A stretch of DNA of 59,972 bases from Jiangella aurantiaca (lineage in GTDB: Bacteria; Actinomycetota; Actinomycetes; Jiangellales; Jiangellaceae). The DNA lies in NCBI RefSeq assembly GCF_004349105.1, contig NZ_SMLB01000035.1, positions 1 through 59,972 on the forward strand. Direction: 5' to 3'. Position numbers and translations under genes: made by a program. Positions 1-8,214 of this stretch are shown here, in pieces. The notes under the pieces are model-generated. The model saw only the letters and a list, made by a program, of their open reading frames with translations, made no database searches and had not been told where the DNA came from. The stretch's first letter is position 1. Each line of letters begins with the position of its first letter.

Positions 1-843
1 GAACCCACCCTCGGCCTGCGCCGGCGAATCCGCCTGCACGTTGTCGGTGATGACGTTCCCGACGACGAGGTTGTCGCGCTGCGGGACGAACGCCTCCTGG
101 TAGTCCGACGTCAGCGTGAGCCCGACCCGGTTCCCGGCGAACCGGTTGCCGGTGATCAGCACCCCGCCGGAGGCGTTGGCGTTCTCGAACCCGACGGCGT
201 TCCGCTCGGCCACGTTGCCCGTGACGACGGCGTCGCAGTCCTCGCACTGGCCCAGGTAGAGGCCCGAGTCCGCGCCACCGGACGCGTAGCTGTCCACGAT
301 CGCGCCATGCTGGGAATGGAACGCGTAGATGCCGTACAGGCCGTTGTTCGTCGCGGTGACGTTGCGGACCTCGTACCGCTGCAGCAGCTCCTCCTCCGGC
401 GCCTCGCTCGAGTAGCCGTCGCCGGGGACGTTGCCGGACGCGTCGTGCACGCCCGAGATCAGGACGCCGGCCAGCGTGTGGCGGGTCGCGGTGAGGTTCT
501 GCACGCGGACGCCGTCGGCGATGCCGAGGATCCCGATCGCCCGCTCCCCCTCGCCGTCGACGACGACGGCGTTGCGGTCGGCGCCGCGGATGGTGACGTC
601 CGGCTTGTCGACGACGACGGCCTCCGGGTAGGTGCCCGCGTCGACCAGCACCATGCCGCCGTCGGCCACGGCCTCGACGGCCGCGGAGATCGTCGCCGCG
701 TCCGCCGGCACCCGCACCAGCTCCGCGCCGCCGCCGCTCGACGGGCTCGCGTCAGACGAGTCGCCGTCGTTGGAGTCGCCGGAACACCCCGCCACGACGA
801 GGGCGAGGACGAGCAGGGCCGAGTACCGGAATCGTGGTCTCAC
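1..843 (-). CDS. Right-handed beta-helix lipoprotein (3' end outside window)
   Basis: The minus strand reads open from a GTG at 843 to the window edge, so the C-terminus is missing. The protein starts with a short basic stretch, a hydrophobic segment and a lipobox-like VVAGC about 20 residues in, which predicts a lipoprotein on the outer face of the membrane. A Ser/Asp/Gly linker follows, then repeated strand-turn motifs such as VTIRGADRNAVV, VRVQNLTATRHT and VVTGNVAERNAVGF. These are typical of the NosD/PbH1 right-handed parallel beta-helix fold found in polysaccharide-active or periplasmic proteins. No catalytic residues can be assigned. Its upstream region is shared with the divergent VOC gene at 991. 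Confidence 0.8.
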   Translation of the reverse strand, partial: MRPRFRYSALLVLALVVAGCSGDSNDGDSSDASPSSGGGAELVRVPADAATISAAVEAVADGGMVLVDAGTYPEAVVVDKPDVTIRGADRNAVVVDGEGERAIGILGIADGVRVQNLTATRHTLAGVLISGVHDASGNVPGDGYSSEAPEEELLQRYEVRNVTATNNGLYGIYAFHSQHGAIVDSYASGGADSGLYLGQCEDCDAVVTGNVAERNAVGFENANASGGVLITGNRFAGNRVGLTLTSDYQEAFVPQRDNLVVGNVITDNVQADSPAQAEGGF

Positions 844-920
844 GGCCGCACCGTAACCAGGCCGTCACGCCGCCCGCCGCGGGTTCGGCCGAAATGTGAT
901 CAGTACGCCAGCCGGCGGGT

Positions 921-948
921 TGTCGTATCGGGCCACCCGCCGTTCGTC
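921..948 (+). promoter_or_regulatory. Possible ECF42-type promoter
   Basis: TGTCGT at 921 is followed after 18 bases by CGTC at 945, about 40 bases before the VOC gene start. Characterised ECF42 sigma factors recognise a TGTCGA-like -35 and a CGA/CGTC-like -10. The operon downstream encodes an ECF42-type factor, so self-activation is plausible. This is inference from motif resemblance only. Confidence 0.35.
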
Positions 949-990
949 TCGTGGGTAGAACGGCCGACAGATCGCAGGAAGGATGACGAC

Positions 991-1458
991 ATGACCGCGC
1001 TACCGATTCCCGACACCTACCGCCGGATCACCCCCTGCCTCGTCGTGCGCGGAGCGGCGCAGGCACTGGAGTTCTACGCCGACGTGTTCGGCGCGACCGA
1101 GCGCATGCGCTTCCCCGGGCCGGACGGCACCGTCGCGCACGCCGAGATCGTGATCGGCGACTCGGTGCTCATCGTCGAGGACGCGTCGCCGATGCTGGGC
1201 ACCGAGCCGCCGCCGGAGGGCGGGCTGCCCGGGTCGCCGGCGTTCCTGTTCCTCTACGTCGAGGACGTCGACGCCGTCGTGGCCCACGCCGTCGAGCGGG
1301 GCGCGACGCTGAAGCGGGCGCCGGAGGACCAGTTCTACGGCGACCGCGACGGCTACGTCATCGACCCGTTCGGGCACGGCTGGACCATCGCGACGCACGT
1401 CGAGGACGTCTCGCCGGACGAGCTGGGCCGCCGGCTGGCCGCGATGCAGGGATCCTGA
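991..1458 (+). CDS. VOC family (PhnB-like) protein
   Basis: This 155-residue protein belongs to the vicinal oxygen chelate superfamily (glyoxalase/bleomycin-resistance fold). It has paired beta-alpha-beta-beta-beta modules, visible as ITPCLVVRGAAQALEFYADVFGA and the C-terminal DRDGYVIDPFGHGWTIATH. The subgroup resembles PhnB-like proteins of unknown substrate. The start at 991 is set by AGGAAGG at 976-982; the open frame extends further upstream, but that part runs through the divergent lipoprotein gene. It leads a three-gene set with YciI and an ECF sigma factor, a pairing common in actinobacteria, so it may belong to the sigma factor's regulon. Confidence 0.88.
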   Translation: MTALPIPDTYRRITPCLVVRGAAQALEFYADVFGATERMRFPGPDGTVAHAEIVIGDSVLIVEDASPMLGTEPPPEGGLPGSPAFLFLYVEDVDAVVAHAVERGATLKRAPEDQFYGDRDGYVIDPFGHGWTIATHVEDVSPDELGRRLAAMQGS

Positions 1459-1462
1459 GCAG

Positions 1463-1804
1463 ATGAAGTACGTGCTGCTGTTCGTCGACACCGAGCAGTT
1501 CTCCGCCGACCTCGAGGCGATGACGCCTGACGACCGCGCTCGCGCGTTCGCCCGGGTGGACGAGTGGATGGCCGAGCACCGTCACCTCATCCGCGGCGGC
1601 AGCAAGCTGCAGGACGCCCACACCGCCACCACCGTACGCCTCGACGCCCCGGAACCGATCGTCACCGACGGCCCCTTCGTCGAGGGCAAGGAGGTGGTCA
1701 GCGGCTACCTGGAGGTCGACGTCGCCGATCTGGACGAGGCGCTGCGGATGGTGCGAACCTGGCCTGGCTGCCCGGTCGTGGAGATCCGGCCGCTGGAGTC
1801 ATGA
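1463..1804 (+). CDS. YciI/DGPF-domain protein
   Basis: This 113-residue single-domain protein of the YCII (DGPF) family has the diagnostic IVTDGPFVEGKEVVSGY segment and the ferredoxin-like alpha/beta pattern. The DGPF motif is complete. Family members are dimeric and of uncertain chemistry. Genes of this family are the characteristic neighbours of ECF42 sigma factors, and here the stop codon overlaps the sigma factor start as ATGA (1801-1804), so the two are translationally coupled. The gene starts 4 bases after the VOC gene. Confidence 0.92.
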   Translation: MKYVLLFVDTEQFSADLEAMTPDDRARAFARVDEWMAEHRHLIRGGSKLQDAHTATTVRLDAPEPIVTDGPFVEGKEVVSGYLEVDVADLDEALRMVRTWPGCPVVEIRPLES

Positions 1805-2997
1805 CGACCGACCCGGCACACGACCAGCTGGCCCGCGTGGTGCGCGAGCACGCGGGCCGGCTCGCGGCCGCGCTCGTCCGGCTGATCGGCGACTTCTCGG
1901 CCGCCGAGGACCTCGTGCAGGACGCCGTCGTCGCGGCGCTGCGGTCCTGGCCGGTCGACGGCATCCCGGACCGGCCGGACGCGTGGCTGTTCACCGTCGC
2001 CCGGCGCCGCGGCCTGGACGTGCTACGCCGCGAGACCCGGTACCGCGAGAAGCTGGCCCAGGTGCAGTGGCCGGTTCCGCCGGAGCCGGACGAGCGGCTG
2101 CGGCTGATCTTCACCTGCTGCCACCCCGCGCTCCTCCGGTCCGCGCAGGTCGCGCTGACGCTGCGAGTGGTGTGCGGGCTGACGACGGCGCAGATCGGGC
2201 GGGCGTTCCTGGTGCCGGAGACAACGGTGGCGCAGCGGATCACCCGGGCGAAGCGGAAGATCGCCGACGCCGGCATCCCGTACCGGATACCGGCCGGCGA
2301 GGATCTGCACGGCCGCGTCGGCGAGGTGCTCACCGTCGTGTACCTCATGCTCAACGAGGGCTACCTGTCGACGGCGGACGCGGTGCACTCGCAGCGGCTG
2401 GTCGAGGATGCGGAGTGGCTGGCGGCGCTGCTGCACGAGCTGCTGCCCGACGAGCCGGAGGTGGCCGGGCTGCTGGCGCTGATCAGGCTGCACCGGGCCC
2501 GCTCGGGCGGCCGGTTCGACGCCGACGGCGGCCTGGTGCTGCTGGCCGATCAGGACCGGTCCCGCTGGGACCACGCGGCCATCGCCGACGCCGTCGCGCT
2601 GCTCACCCGCGCCGCGCGGCGGCATCAGCCAGGCCCGTACCAGCTGCAGGCCGCCATCGTCGCCTGTCACGCCGAGGCGGCGCGCTGGGAGGACACCGAC
2701 TGGGAACAGATCGTGCTGCTCTACGACATGCTGCTGCACCTCGCGCCGTCGCCGGTCACCCGGCTGCACCGGGCCGTCGCGCTGCGCTACACCGCCGGTC
2801 CCGCGGCGGCCTTGCGCGAGCTGGACGACCTGGCCGATCGGCTCGACGGCTACCACCTCTTCCACGCGACGCGGGCCGGCCTGCTGCGCGACCTCGGCCG
2901 GCCCGATGAAGCCCGCTCCGCCGACCAGCGAGCGCTGCGGCTCACCCGCAACCCCGCCGAGCAGGCGATCCTCCACGAGCGGCTCCAGTGGACGTGA
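1801..2997 (+). CDS. ECF42-type RNA polymerase sigma factor with C-terminal TPR-like extension
   Basis: The 398-residue protein has an N-terminal sigma-70 region 2 (residues about 15-80, including AAEDLVQDAVVAALRSW) and region 4 (about 115-165, TTAQIGRAFLVPETTVAQRI). About 220 further residues rich in helical repeats follow (DUF6596-type: EVLTVVYLMLNEGY, RLHRAVALRYTAGPAAALREL). Factors of this build form the ECF42 group. They lack a classical anti-sigma factor, and the C-terminal extension is needed for activity in studied members. The ATG at 1801 overlaps the YciI stop codon. The gene converges with the hydrolase at 3001 with almost no spacer, so no terminator was seen between them. Confidence 0.92.
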   Translation: MTTDPAHDQLARVVREHAGRLAAALVRLIGDFSAAEDLVQDAVVAALRSWPVDGIPDRPDAWLFTVARRRGLDVLRRETRYREKLAQVQWPVPPEPDERLRLIFTCCHPALLRSAQVALTLRVVCGLTTAQIGRAFLVPETTVAQRITRAKRKIADAGIPYRIPAGEDLHGRVGEVLTVVYLMLNEGYLSTADAVHSQRLVEDAEWLAALLHELLPDEPEVAGLLALIRLHRARSGGRFDADGGLVLLADQDRSRWDHAAIADAVALLTRAARRHQPGPYQLQAAIVACHAEAARWEDTDWEQIVLLYDMLLHLAPSPVTRLHRAVALRYTAGPAAALRELDDLADRLDGYHLFHATRAGLLRDLGRPDEARSADQRALRLTRNPAEQAILHERLQWT

Positions 2998-3000
2998 GAC

Positions 3001-3804
3001 TCAGGCCCGGTAGAACTCCGCCAGTCGCGGCGCCAGCAGCGCGGGGTCGGCGACGTGCCCGGCGACCTCCATCACGAGCCGCTGGGCGTGCGGCAGGCTG
3101 GCCGCGGCGGCGTCAGCGGCGGCGCCGAAGAAGTCGACCGGCAGCCCGGCCGAGTGCGGGTCGACCGTCGAGCCGGTCGACAGCAGTACCGGCTGCGCGA
3201 TCATCGCCAGCCGGTCCGCGGGCGGCGGGCCGTCGCCCAGGCAGGCGGCGTCGTAGCGCAGGGTCGGCGCGAGTTCGAGCAGCGCCGGCCAGACCGGCGC
3301 CGCCGCCGCACCGGCGATGTCCTCGTCCGACGAGCCGGCCAGCCGCATGAACAGCCGCAGCGCCTGGTCGCGGTCGCCGGCGTCCAGCGCGGCGGTGACG
3401 TCGGCGACGTACTGCTGCCACGACCGGACCATCGGGTCGCCGACGAGGTACGGCACCTCGTGGACGGCGATCCGGTCGATCGGCAGCCCGGCAGCGGCGG
3501 CCTCCAGCGCCAGCGCACCGCCGGACGACGCGCCGAACAGGTGCGCTCGTCCGCCGGCCGCCTCGATGACGGCGGCGAGGTCCTCGATCTCGCGCTCGAC
3601 GGCGTACGGCGCGGTATCGCCGCTGTCACCCCGGCCGCGGCGCCGGTAGTTGACGACGGCGAACTCGGTGGCGGCGAGCTTCTCCCCCAGCGGCACACTC
3701 TCGCTGCCGTCGTCGAGCCCGCCCCCGACGAGCACCAGGGCCGGGCCGGCGTCGCTCAGGCGGCGCCGCCCGCCTTGTTGATCTTGGAGAAACCGGGGAA
3801 TCAA
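3001..3804 (-). CDS. Alpha/beta hydrolase, 5' end probably replaced by a repeat
   Basis: This alpha/beta hydrolase has an oxyanion region (GPALVLVGGGLDDGS), a nucleophile elbow (GASSG) and a C-terminal His (EVAGHVADP). The only start candidate that keeps the first strand is a TTG at 3804. It lies inside the loop of the inverted repeat at 3777-3848, and the first 15 or so residues are translated repeat. Relatives normally have a DGT-I-AY-type strand before GPALVLV, which is absent here. The most economical reading is that the repeat inserted into, or recombined with, the original start. The gene may be 5'-truncated and poorly expressed. It is convergent with the sigma factor. Confidence 0.75.
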   Translation of the reverse strand: MIPRFLQDQQGGRRRLSDAGPALVLVGGGLDDGSESVPLGEKLAATEFAVVNYRRRGRGDSGDTAPYAVEREIEDLAAVIEAAGGRAHLFGASSGGALALEAAAAGLPIDRIAVHEVPYLVGDPMVRSWQQYVADVTAALDAGDRDQALRLFMRLAGSSDEDIAGAAAAPVWPALLELAPTLRYDAACLGDGPPPADRLAMIAQPVLLSTGSTVDPHSAGLPVDFFGAAADAAAASLPHAQRLVMEVAGHVADPALLAPRLAEFYRA

Positions 3805-3848
3805 ACGGACAAATCACCCGGCAATTGCCCACTCTCTCCAAGATCAAC
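3777..3848. repeat. Dispersed inverted repeat, copy 1 (terminator-like)
   Basis: The arms GTTGATCTTGGAGA (3777-3790) and its exact complement (3835-3848) enclose a 44-base AT-richer loop. Weaker outer pairing follows (CCGCCCGCC against GGCGGGCGG). A related copy lies at 12890-12961. This copy sits at the 3' end of the GH36 operon and over the 5' end of the hydrolase. It could act as a terminator, but the similar sequence at two loci fits a dispersed repeat family. Confidence 0.8.
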
Positions 3849-3865
3849 TTGGGAGGGGCGGGCGG

Positions 3866-5191
3866 TCAGCGGGTCAGCAGCCGACGGGTGGTCGCGAGGC
3901 CCCAGTCGTCCAGGCCGAGGAGGCGGTCGCTGCTGACGACCGCGCCGCCGACCTGTTCGACGTGGGTGGCCCAGGCCTCGCGGTTCTCGACCTTGGCGCC
4001 GACGATGAGGCAGTCGGGGTCGTTGGCGAAGAACACGCCGTTCATGAACTGCCGGCCGTGGGCGCTGAGCATCGCCGCCGCCTGGCTGGGCGAGCACATG
4101 TCGCCGTCCTCGGGGGCGAAGCTGTGGCCGGTGTCGGCGCTGACTCGGATGGAGTCGACCAGGCCGACGGACGGGAGCACCGGGGCGCCGCAGCCGAGGA
4201 TGTGCGCCGACGGCCCGACGGCGTCGCGGATGAGCCGCAGGCCGTCGCGGTAGGCCGTCACCGGATCGGCCCCGGACGCCCGCGAGCCCGGGATCGCCCC
4301 CGCCGCGATGAAGTCGATCTTGAAGTAGTCGATGCCCCACTCGGCGAAGGTCGAGAAGACGGTCCGGATCCACTCCGCGGCCGCGGGGTGCGACAGGTCG
4401 ACGGAGTAGAGGTCCTGGTTCCAGTTGTGCCCGGCGTGCAGCGGCCCGCCGTGCGGGTGCCGGAGCAGCCAGTCGGGGTGCTCGGCGGCCAGCCGGGACC
4501 GCGCGCCGGCGAAGAACGGGGCCAGCCAGATGCCGGCCCGGCGGCCCTCGCCGCGGATCGTCTCGACCAGGCCGCGCAGGTCGGCGAAGCCGTCCGACGG
4601 GATCAGCCAGTCGCCGATCTCGGCGGAGTAGCCGTCGTCGATCTGGACGACGTCGACCGGCAGGTCCAGCGTCCGCATCGCCTCGAGGTTCTCGACGATG
4701 TCCTCGCGGCGCACGTCGCCCCAGTACTCGTACCAGGAGCACCACGCCGTCGGCGCCGGCTTCGGGGCCGCCAGCCCGGCCCCCGAGGCGGCGGACACCG
4801 CCCACGACCGCAGCGCTGCCTGCACGTCGTCACCGGGAACGACGGTGACCCGCACCGGCCCGTCCGCGCCGATCACCACCGACGACCCGGACACCGCCGC
4901 CTGCACCCGGACCCCCGTCGTGAACGGGTCCGCCGCCGCCACGACATGCACCGAGCCCGCGCCGTCGGCCACGGAGAGGACCCCCTCGCTGAAGTACCCG
5001 TCGGGGCCGGGCTGCGAGGACTGCCGGTAGTTGAGCATCCGGTTCCGCTCCGACGTCGGCCGGTGCGGCCGCGTCCCCAGCGGGTAGACGGACGTCGGGC
5101 TGAACGACTGCCAGCCGTGCTCGAAGACCTGAGCTCCGTCGGAGGAGACGGTCAGCTCGTGCACGACGTCGAATCCGGGCGAGAGTGTCAT
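3866..5191 (-). CDS. GH36-type alpha-galactosidase
   Basis: The 441-residue protein matches the catalytic half of family GH36 (melibiase). A beta-sandwich remnant forms the N-terminus, then a TIM barrel begins near WCSWYEYWGD (residues 150-159). VVQIDDGY (181-188) is a conserved barrel strand. DYFKIDF (288-294) carries the probable nucleophile Asp293, and RVSADTG (349-355) carries the probable acid/base Asp353. It hydrolyses terminal alpha-galactosides. It is shorter than the usual 700-residue enzymes. No signal peptide is visible, so it should act on imported oligosaccharides. It is last in the coupled sugar operon, 32 bases after the second permease gene. Confidence 0.88.
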   Translation of the reverse strand: MTLSPGFDVVHELTVSSDGAQVFEHGWQSFSPTSVYPLGTRPHRPTSERNRMLNYRQSSQPGPDGYFSEGVLSVADGAGSVHVVAAADPFTTGVRVQAAVSGSSVVIGADGPVRVTVVPGDDVQAALRSWAVSAASGAGLAAPKPAPTAWCSWYEYWGDVRREDIVENLEAMRTLDLPVDVVQIDDGYSAEIGDWLIPSDGFADLRGLVETIRGEGRRAGIWLAPFFAGARSRLAAEHPDWLLRHPHGGPLHAGHNWNQDLYSVDLSHPAAAEWIRTVFSTFAEWGIDYFKIDFIAAGAIPGSRASGADPVTAYRDGLRLIRDAVGPSAHILGCGAPVLPSVGLVDSIRVSADTGHSFAPEDGDMCSPSQAAAMLSAHGRQFMNGVFFANDPDCLIVGAKVENREAWATHVEQVGGAVVSSDRLLGLDDWGLATTRRLLTR

Positions 5192-5223
5192 GGATCGGAG
5201 AGTCTTTCGTCGTAGGGCGGCCG

Positions 5224-6057
5224 TCAGGCCTTGAGTCCGGACATCGCGATGCCGCGGATGAACTGTTTCTGCAGCAGGACGAAGACCAGCACCATCGGCA
5301 GGATCGTCAGCAGCGAGCCCGCCATCAGGACGGGGTAGTCGGTGCCCTGGGCGCCCTGCAGCGTCGCGAGGCCGACGGGCAGCGTCATCCGGTCCGGGAT
5401 GGTGTTGACGATCAGCGGCCACAGCAGGTCGTTCCAGGAGAACAGGGACGTGAGGATGGTCAGCGCGGCCAGCGCCGGCCGGCACAGCGGCAGGACGATC
5501 CGCAGGTAGATCTGCCACGGGTTGGCGCCGTCCATGCGCGCGGCCTCGTCCAGCTCCGGCGGCAGCGTCCGCATGAACTGGTACAGGACGAAGACGCCGA
5601 ACGCGCTGAACGCGCCGGGCAGCGCCAGGGCCTGGATCGAGTTCAGCCAGCCCATCGTCCGGATCACCTCGTACTGCGGGATCACGAACAGCTGCGGCGG
5701 CACCATCAGCACGACGAGGAAGCCGGCCAGCAGCGGCCCGCGGAACCGGAACCGCAGCCGGGCGAACACGTACGCCGCCAGCGACGCCACCAGCAGCTGC
5801 CCGACGACCCGCAGCACCAGCGCGAGGACGCTGTTCACCGCCATCGAGCCGACCGGGACGACGTCGAAGAAGGCCGAGTAGTTCGACCACTGCGCCGACT
5901 CCGGGAGCACCGTCGGCGGCACCCGGGTCGACTCCCCCAGCGTCTTCAGCGACGTGAGGAACTGCCAGATGAACGGCGACACCATGAGCAGCGCGCCGGC
6001 CATGAGCACGACGTGCGTCACCAGGTGCCGCGACGCACGCACCCGCGTCTTACGCAT
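5224..6057 (-). CDS. Carbohydrate ABC transporter permease (MalG type)
   Basis: This is a 277-residue inner-membrane permease of the CUT1 family with six predicted helices. The cytoplasmic EAA loop EAARMDGANPWQIYLRIVLP (around residue 175) contacts the ATPase. The start overlaps the end of the MalF-type gene by 8 bases. It forms the membrane channel with the 6050-6934 product and receives sugar from the lipoprotein encoded at 6931-8214. No ATPase gene is present in the operon. Many actinobacterial CUT1 systems share a single MsiK-type ATPase encoded elsewhere. Confidence 0.95.
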   Translation of the reverse strand: MRKTRVRASRHLVTHVVLMAGALLMVSPFIWQFLTSLKTLGESTRVPPTVLPESAQWSNYSAFFDVVPVGSMAVNSVLALVLRVVGQLLVASLAAYVFARLRFRFRGPLLAGFLVVLMVPPQLFVIPQYEVIRTMGWLNSIQALALPGAFSAFGVFVLYQFMRTLPPELDEAARMDGANPWQIYLRIVLPLCRPALAALTILTSLFSWNDLLWPLIVNTIPDRMTLPVGLATLQGAQGTDYPVLMAGSLLTILPMVLVFVLLQKQFIRGIAMSGLKA

Positions 6058-6934
6058 AGGTCACCCACCGTCGCTGCAGGCGGAACTGCACGGCCGTCAC
6101 CGCGAGCGTCACCACCAGGGTGACCAGCGCGATCACCGCACCGAGCGGCCGGTCGTTGCGCACGAACGCCTCCTCGTAGAACAGGTAGACGATCGTCTTG
6201 GAGTCGGCCAGCGCCGGGTTCGTCCGGCCGAGCATGATGAACAGCAGGTCGAACATCTGCAGCGACCCGATCACCGACAGCACCGACACCAGGAAGATCG
6301 ACGGGGTCAGCAGCGGCACCGTGACGGAGAAGAAGCGGCGCACCGGCCCGGCGCCGTCGAGCATCGCCGCCTCCTCCAGGGTCTGCGGCACCGCCTCGAG
6401 CCCGGCGGCCAGGATGATGAGGTTGGTGCCCAGCGCCATCCAGATCCCGACGACGGCGACGGCGTACAGCGCGGTGTCCGGGTCGGCCACCCACGCCCGG
6501 GTCGGCCCGCCGACGGCGTCGAGCACCTCGTTGAGCAGCCCGAAGTCGCCGTTGTAGATGTAGCGCCAGACCATCGCGACGGCCACCGGCATGGTCACGA
6601 CGGGGATGAAGTACAGCGTGCGGTAGAACGACCGGCCGCGCAGCCCACGCTGGTGCAGGAGGGCCGCGACCACCATCGCGATCGGCACGCCGAGCAGCAC
6701 GATCGCCGCGTACACCAGCGTGTTGACCAGCGCCCGCCAGATGTCGTCGCCGTCGAAGAGCCGCTGCCAGTTCCCGAACCCGGTGATCGTGTACCCGGTG
6801 AACGCGGTGCCCTCGGAGAAGCTGAGCAGGACGGTGCGCAGCAGCGGCCACAGGTAGAAGATCACCAGGCCGGCGAACGGCACCGCGAGCAGGACCGCCG
6901 CCCACGCGTTGTCCGGGTACCGGTTCGGCCTCAT
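6050..6934 (-). CDS. Carbohydrate ABC transporter permease (MalF type)
   Basis: The 294-residue CUT1 permease has six transmembrane segments and the EAA loop EEAAMLDGAGPVRRFFSVTV. The start ATG overlaps the stop of the binding-protein gene as ATGA at 6931-6934, so the pair is translationally coupled. It is the partner of the MalG-type protein at 5224. The surrounding alpha-galactosidase genes suggest an alpha-galactoside such as melibiose or raffinose as substrate, but the permease itself does not reveal specificity. Confidence 0.95.
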   Translation of the reverse strand: MRPNRYPDNAWAAVLLAVPFAGLVIFYLWPLLRTVLLSFSEGTAFTGYTITGFGNWQRLFDGDDIWRALVNTLVYAAIVLLGVPIAMVVAALLHQRGLRGRSFYRTLYFIPVVTMPVAVAMVWRYIYNGDFGLLNEVLDAVGGPTRAWVADPDTALYAVAVVGIWMALGTNLIILAAGLEAVPQTLEEAAMLDGAGPVRRFFSVTVPLLTPSIFLVSVLSVIGSLQMFDLLFIMLGRTNPALADSKTIVYLFYEEAFVRNDRPLGAVIALVTLVVTLAVTAVQFRLQRRWVTYA

Positions 6935-8214
6935 TCCTGCGCCAGCGCCTCGTTCATGGCGTTGGCCAGGTTCCCGGCCGCCTCCTCGACGGTCTGCTCA
7001 CCGGTCCACGCCGGCGTGAGGAACTCGCCCTCACGGCTGGCCCACGCGTCGGTGTTGCGCGACACCGGCAGCACGACGCCGTTCTCCGCCTGGTCGAGGA
7101 AGGCCTGCAGGTTGAACTGCGGGAACGCGTCGACGAACGCCTCCTGCGTGCCCTCGTAGGACCCGATGACGGTGCCGGTCTCGCTGGAGATCCGCGACGC
7201 CTCCTCACCGCTGAGGAAGACGGCCAGCCGGGCGGCCTCCTCCGGGTGCTCGGTCGAGGCGAGCGCGACGTTGCCGATGCCGTTGATGATGGTCGCCTCC
7301 TGGGCGCCGCCCGGCAGCTCGGTGACGTCGAAGTTCTGCGACGAGTACTCGTCGTTGGCGAACCGGATCGCGTAGAAGGAGCCGGTGGTCAGCATGGCCA
7401 GCCGGCCGGACATGAACTGGGCGACGGACTCGGTGTCGGCGAACGACTCCAGCGTCGGCGACACGTGGTGGACGTTGATCATGTCGGTCCAGAACGTGAT
7501 GCCCTCGATCGCCTCCGGGCTGTCATAGCCCGACGTCGTGCCGTCCTCGGAGATCACCTCACCGCCGGCCTGGTAGATCGTGTTGTAGTACGTGGCCTGC
7601 GGGTCCATCGGCGCCCCGATGCCGTACACGCTGCCGTCGGGCTTGGTCAGCGCCTTCGCGGCGGTGATGACGTCGTCCCAGGTCCAGTCCGGGGTCGGGT
7701 AGGCCACGCCGGCCTCGTCGAACAGCGCCTTGTTGTACCAGAGCCCGATGGTGTCGAAGTCCTTCGGCAGCGCGTACGTGGTGCCGTCGTCGACGAACAG
7801 GTCGACCAGCTGCTCCGGGTACTTCTCGATGTCCAGGCCGGACTCTTCGAACGCGTCGTCCAGCGGCAGCAGCACGCCGCCGTCGATGTACTGGCCGATC
7901 TTCGCGCCGAGCATCCAGGCGACGTCCGGGCCGGTGCCGCCGGCGGTCGACGTCTGCAGCGTGCTCCAGTAGTCGGTCCACGGGATGATCTGGATGTCCA
8001 CCGTGACGCCGGGATTCTCCTCCTCGAACACGTCGAGGATCTGCCGGATGGCCGGCTCCTGGTCGGGGGAGAACGTCGCGAAGGTCAGGTTCACCTCCTC
8101 GCCGTCACCGCCGCCGTCCGAGCCGCCGGCCGAGGCGCCGTTGTCGCCGCACGCGGCCAGCGTCAGGACCGCCGCCGCGGCCGCCAGGCCGATCAGGGTC
8201 TTCGTCGACTTCAT
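6931..8214 (-). CDS. Extracellular sugar-binding lipoprotein (family 1 SBP)
   Basis: The 427-residue solute-binding protein has a lysine-containing n-region, a hydrophobic core and the lipobox LAAC with lipidated Cys22, followed by a Gly/Ser linker. The body shows family 1 features: VNLTFATFSPDQEP, GTGPDVAWM, YALPKDFDTIGLWYNKALF and SGRLAMLTTGSF. It should capture an oligosaccharide outside the membrane and deliver it to the two permeases downstream. The ATG at 8214 overlaps the GH97 stop codon, and AGAGAGG precedes it at good spacing. Confidence 0.95.
   Translation of the reverse strand: MKSTKTLIGLAAAAAVLTLAACGDNGASAGGSDGGGDGEEVNLTFATFSPDQEPAIRQILDVFEEENPGVTVDIQIIPWTDYWSTLQTSTAGGTGPDVAWMLGAKIGQYIDGGVLLPLDDAFEESGLDIEKYPEQLVDLFVDDGTTYALPKDFDTIGLWYNKALFDEAGVAYPTPDWTWDDVITAAKALTKPDGSVYGIGAPMDPQATYYNTIYQAGGEVISEDGTTSGYDSPEAIEGITFWTDMINVHHVSPTLESFADTESVAQFMSGRLAMLTTGSFYAIRFANDEYSSQNFDVTELPGGAQEATIINGIGNVALASTEHPEEAARLAVFLSGEEASRISSETGTVIGSYEGTQEAFVDAFPQFNLQAFLDQAENGVVLPVSRNTDAWASREGEFLTPAWTGEQTVEEAAGNLANAMNEALAQE

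Noticed and set aside
307-990. Upstream extension of the VOC reading frame to 307
   Set aside because: It runs antisense through the lipoprotein gene, has Arg/Val/Asp-rich shadow composition, and a good ribosome-binding site marks 991.
1983-2976. Long overlapping frames on both strands inside the sigma factor gene
   Set aside because: High GC produces long open frames everywhere; these lack family motifs, and the sigma factor frame is unambiguous.
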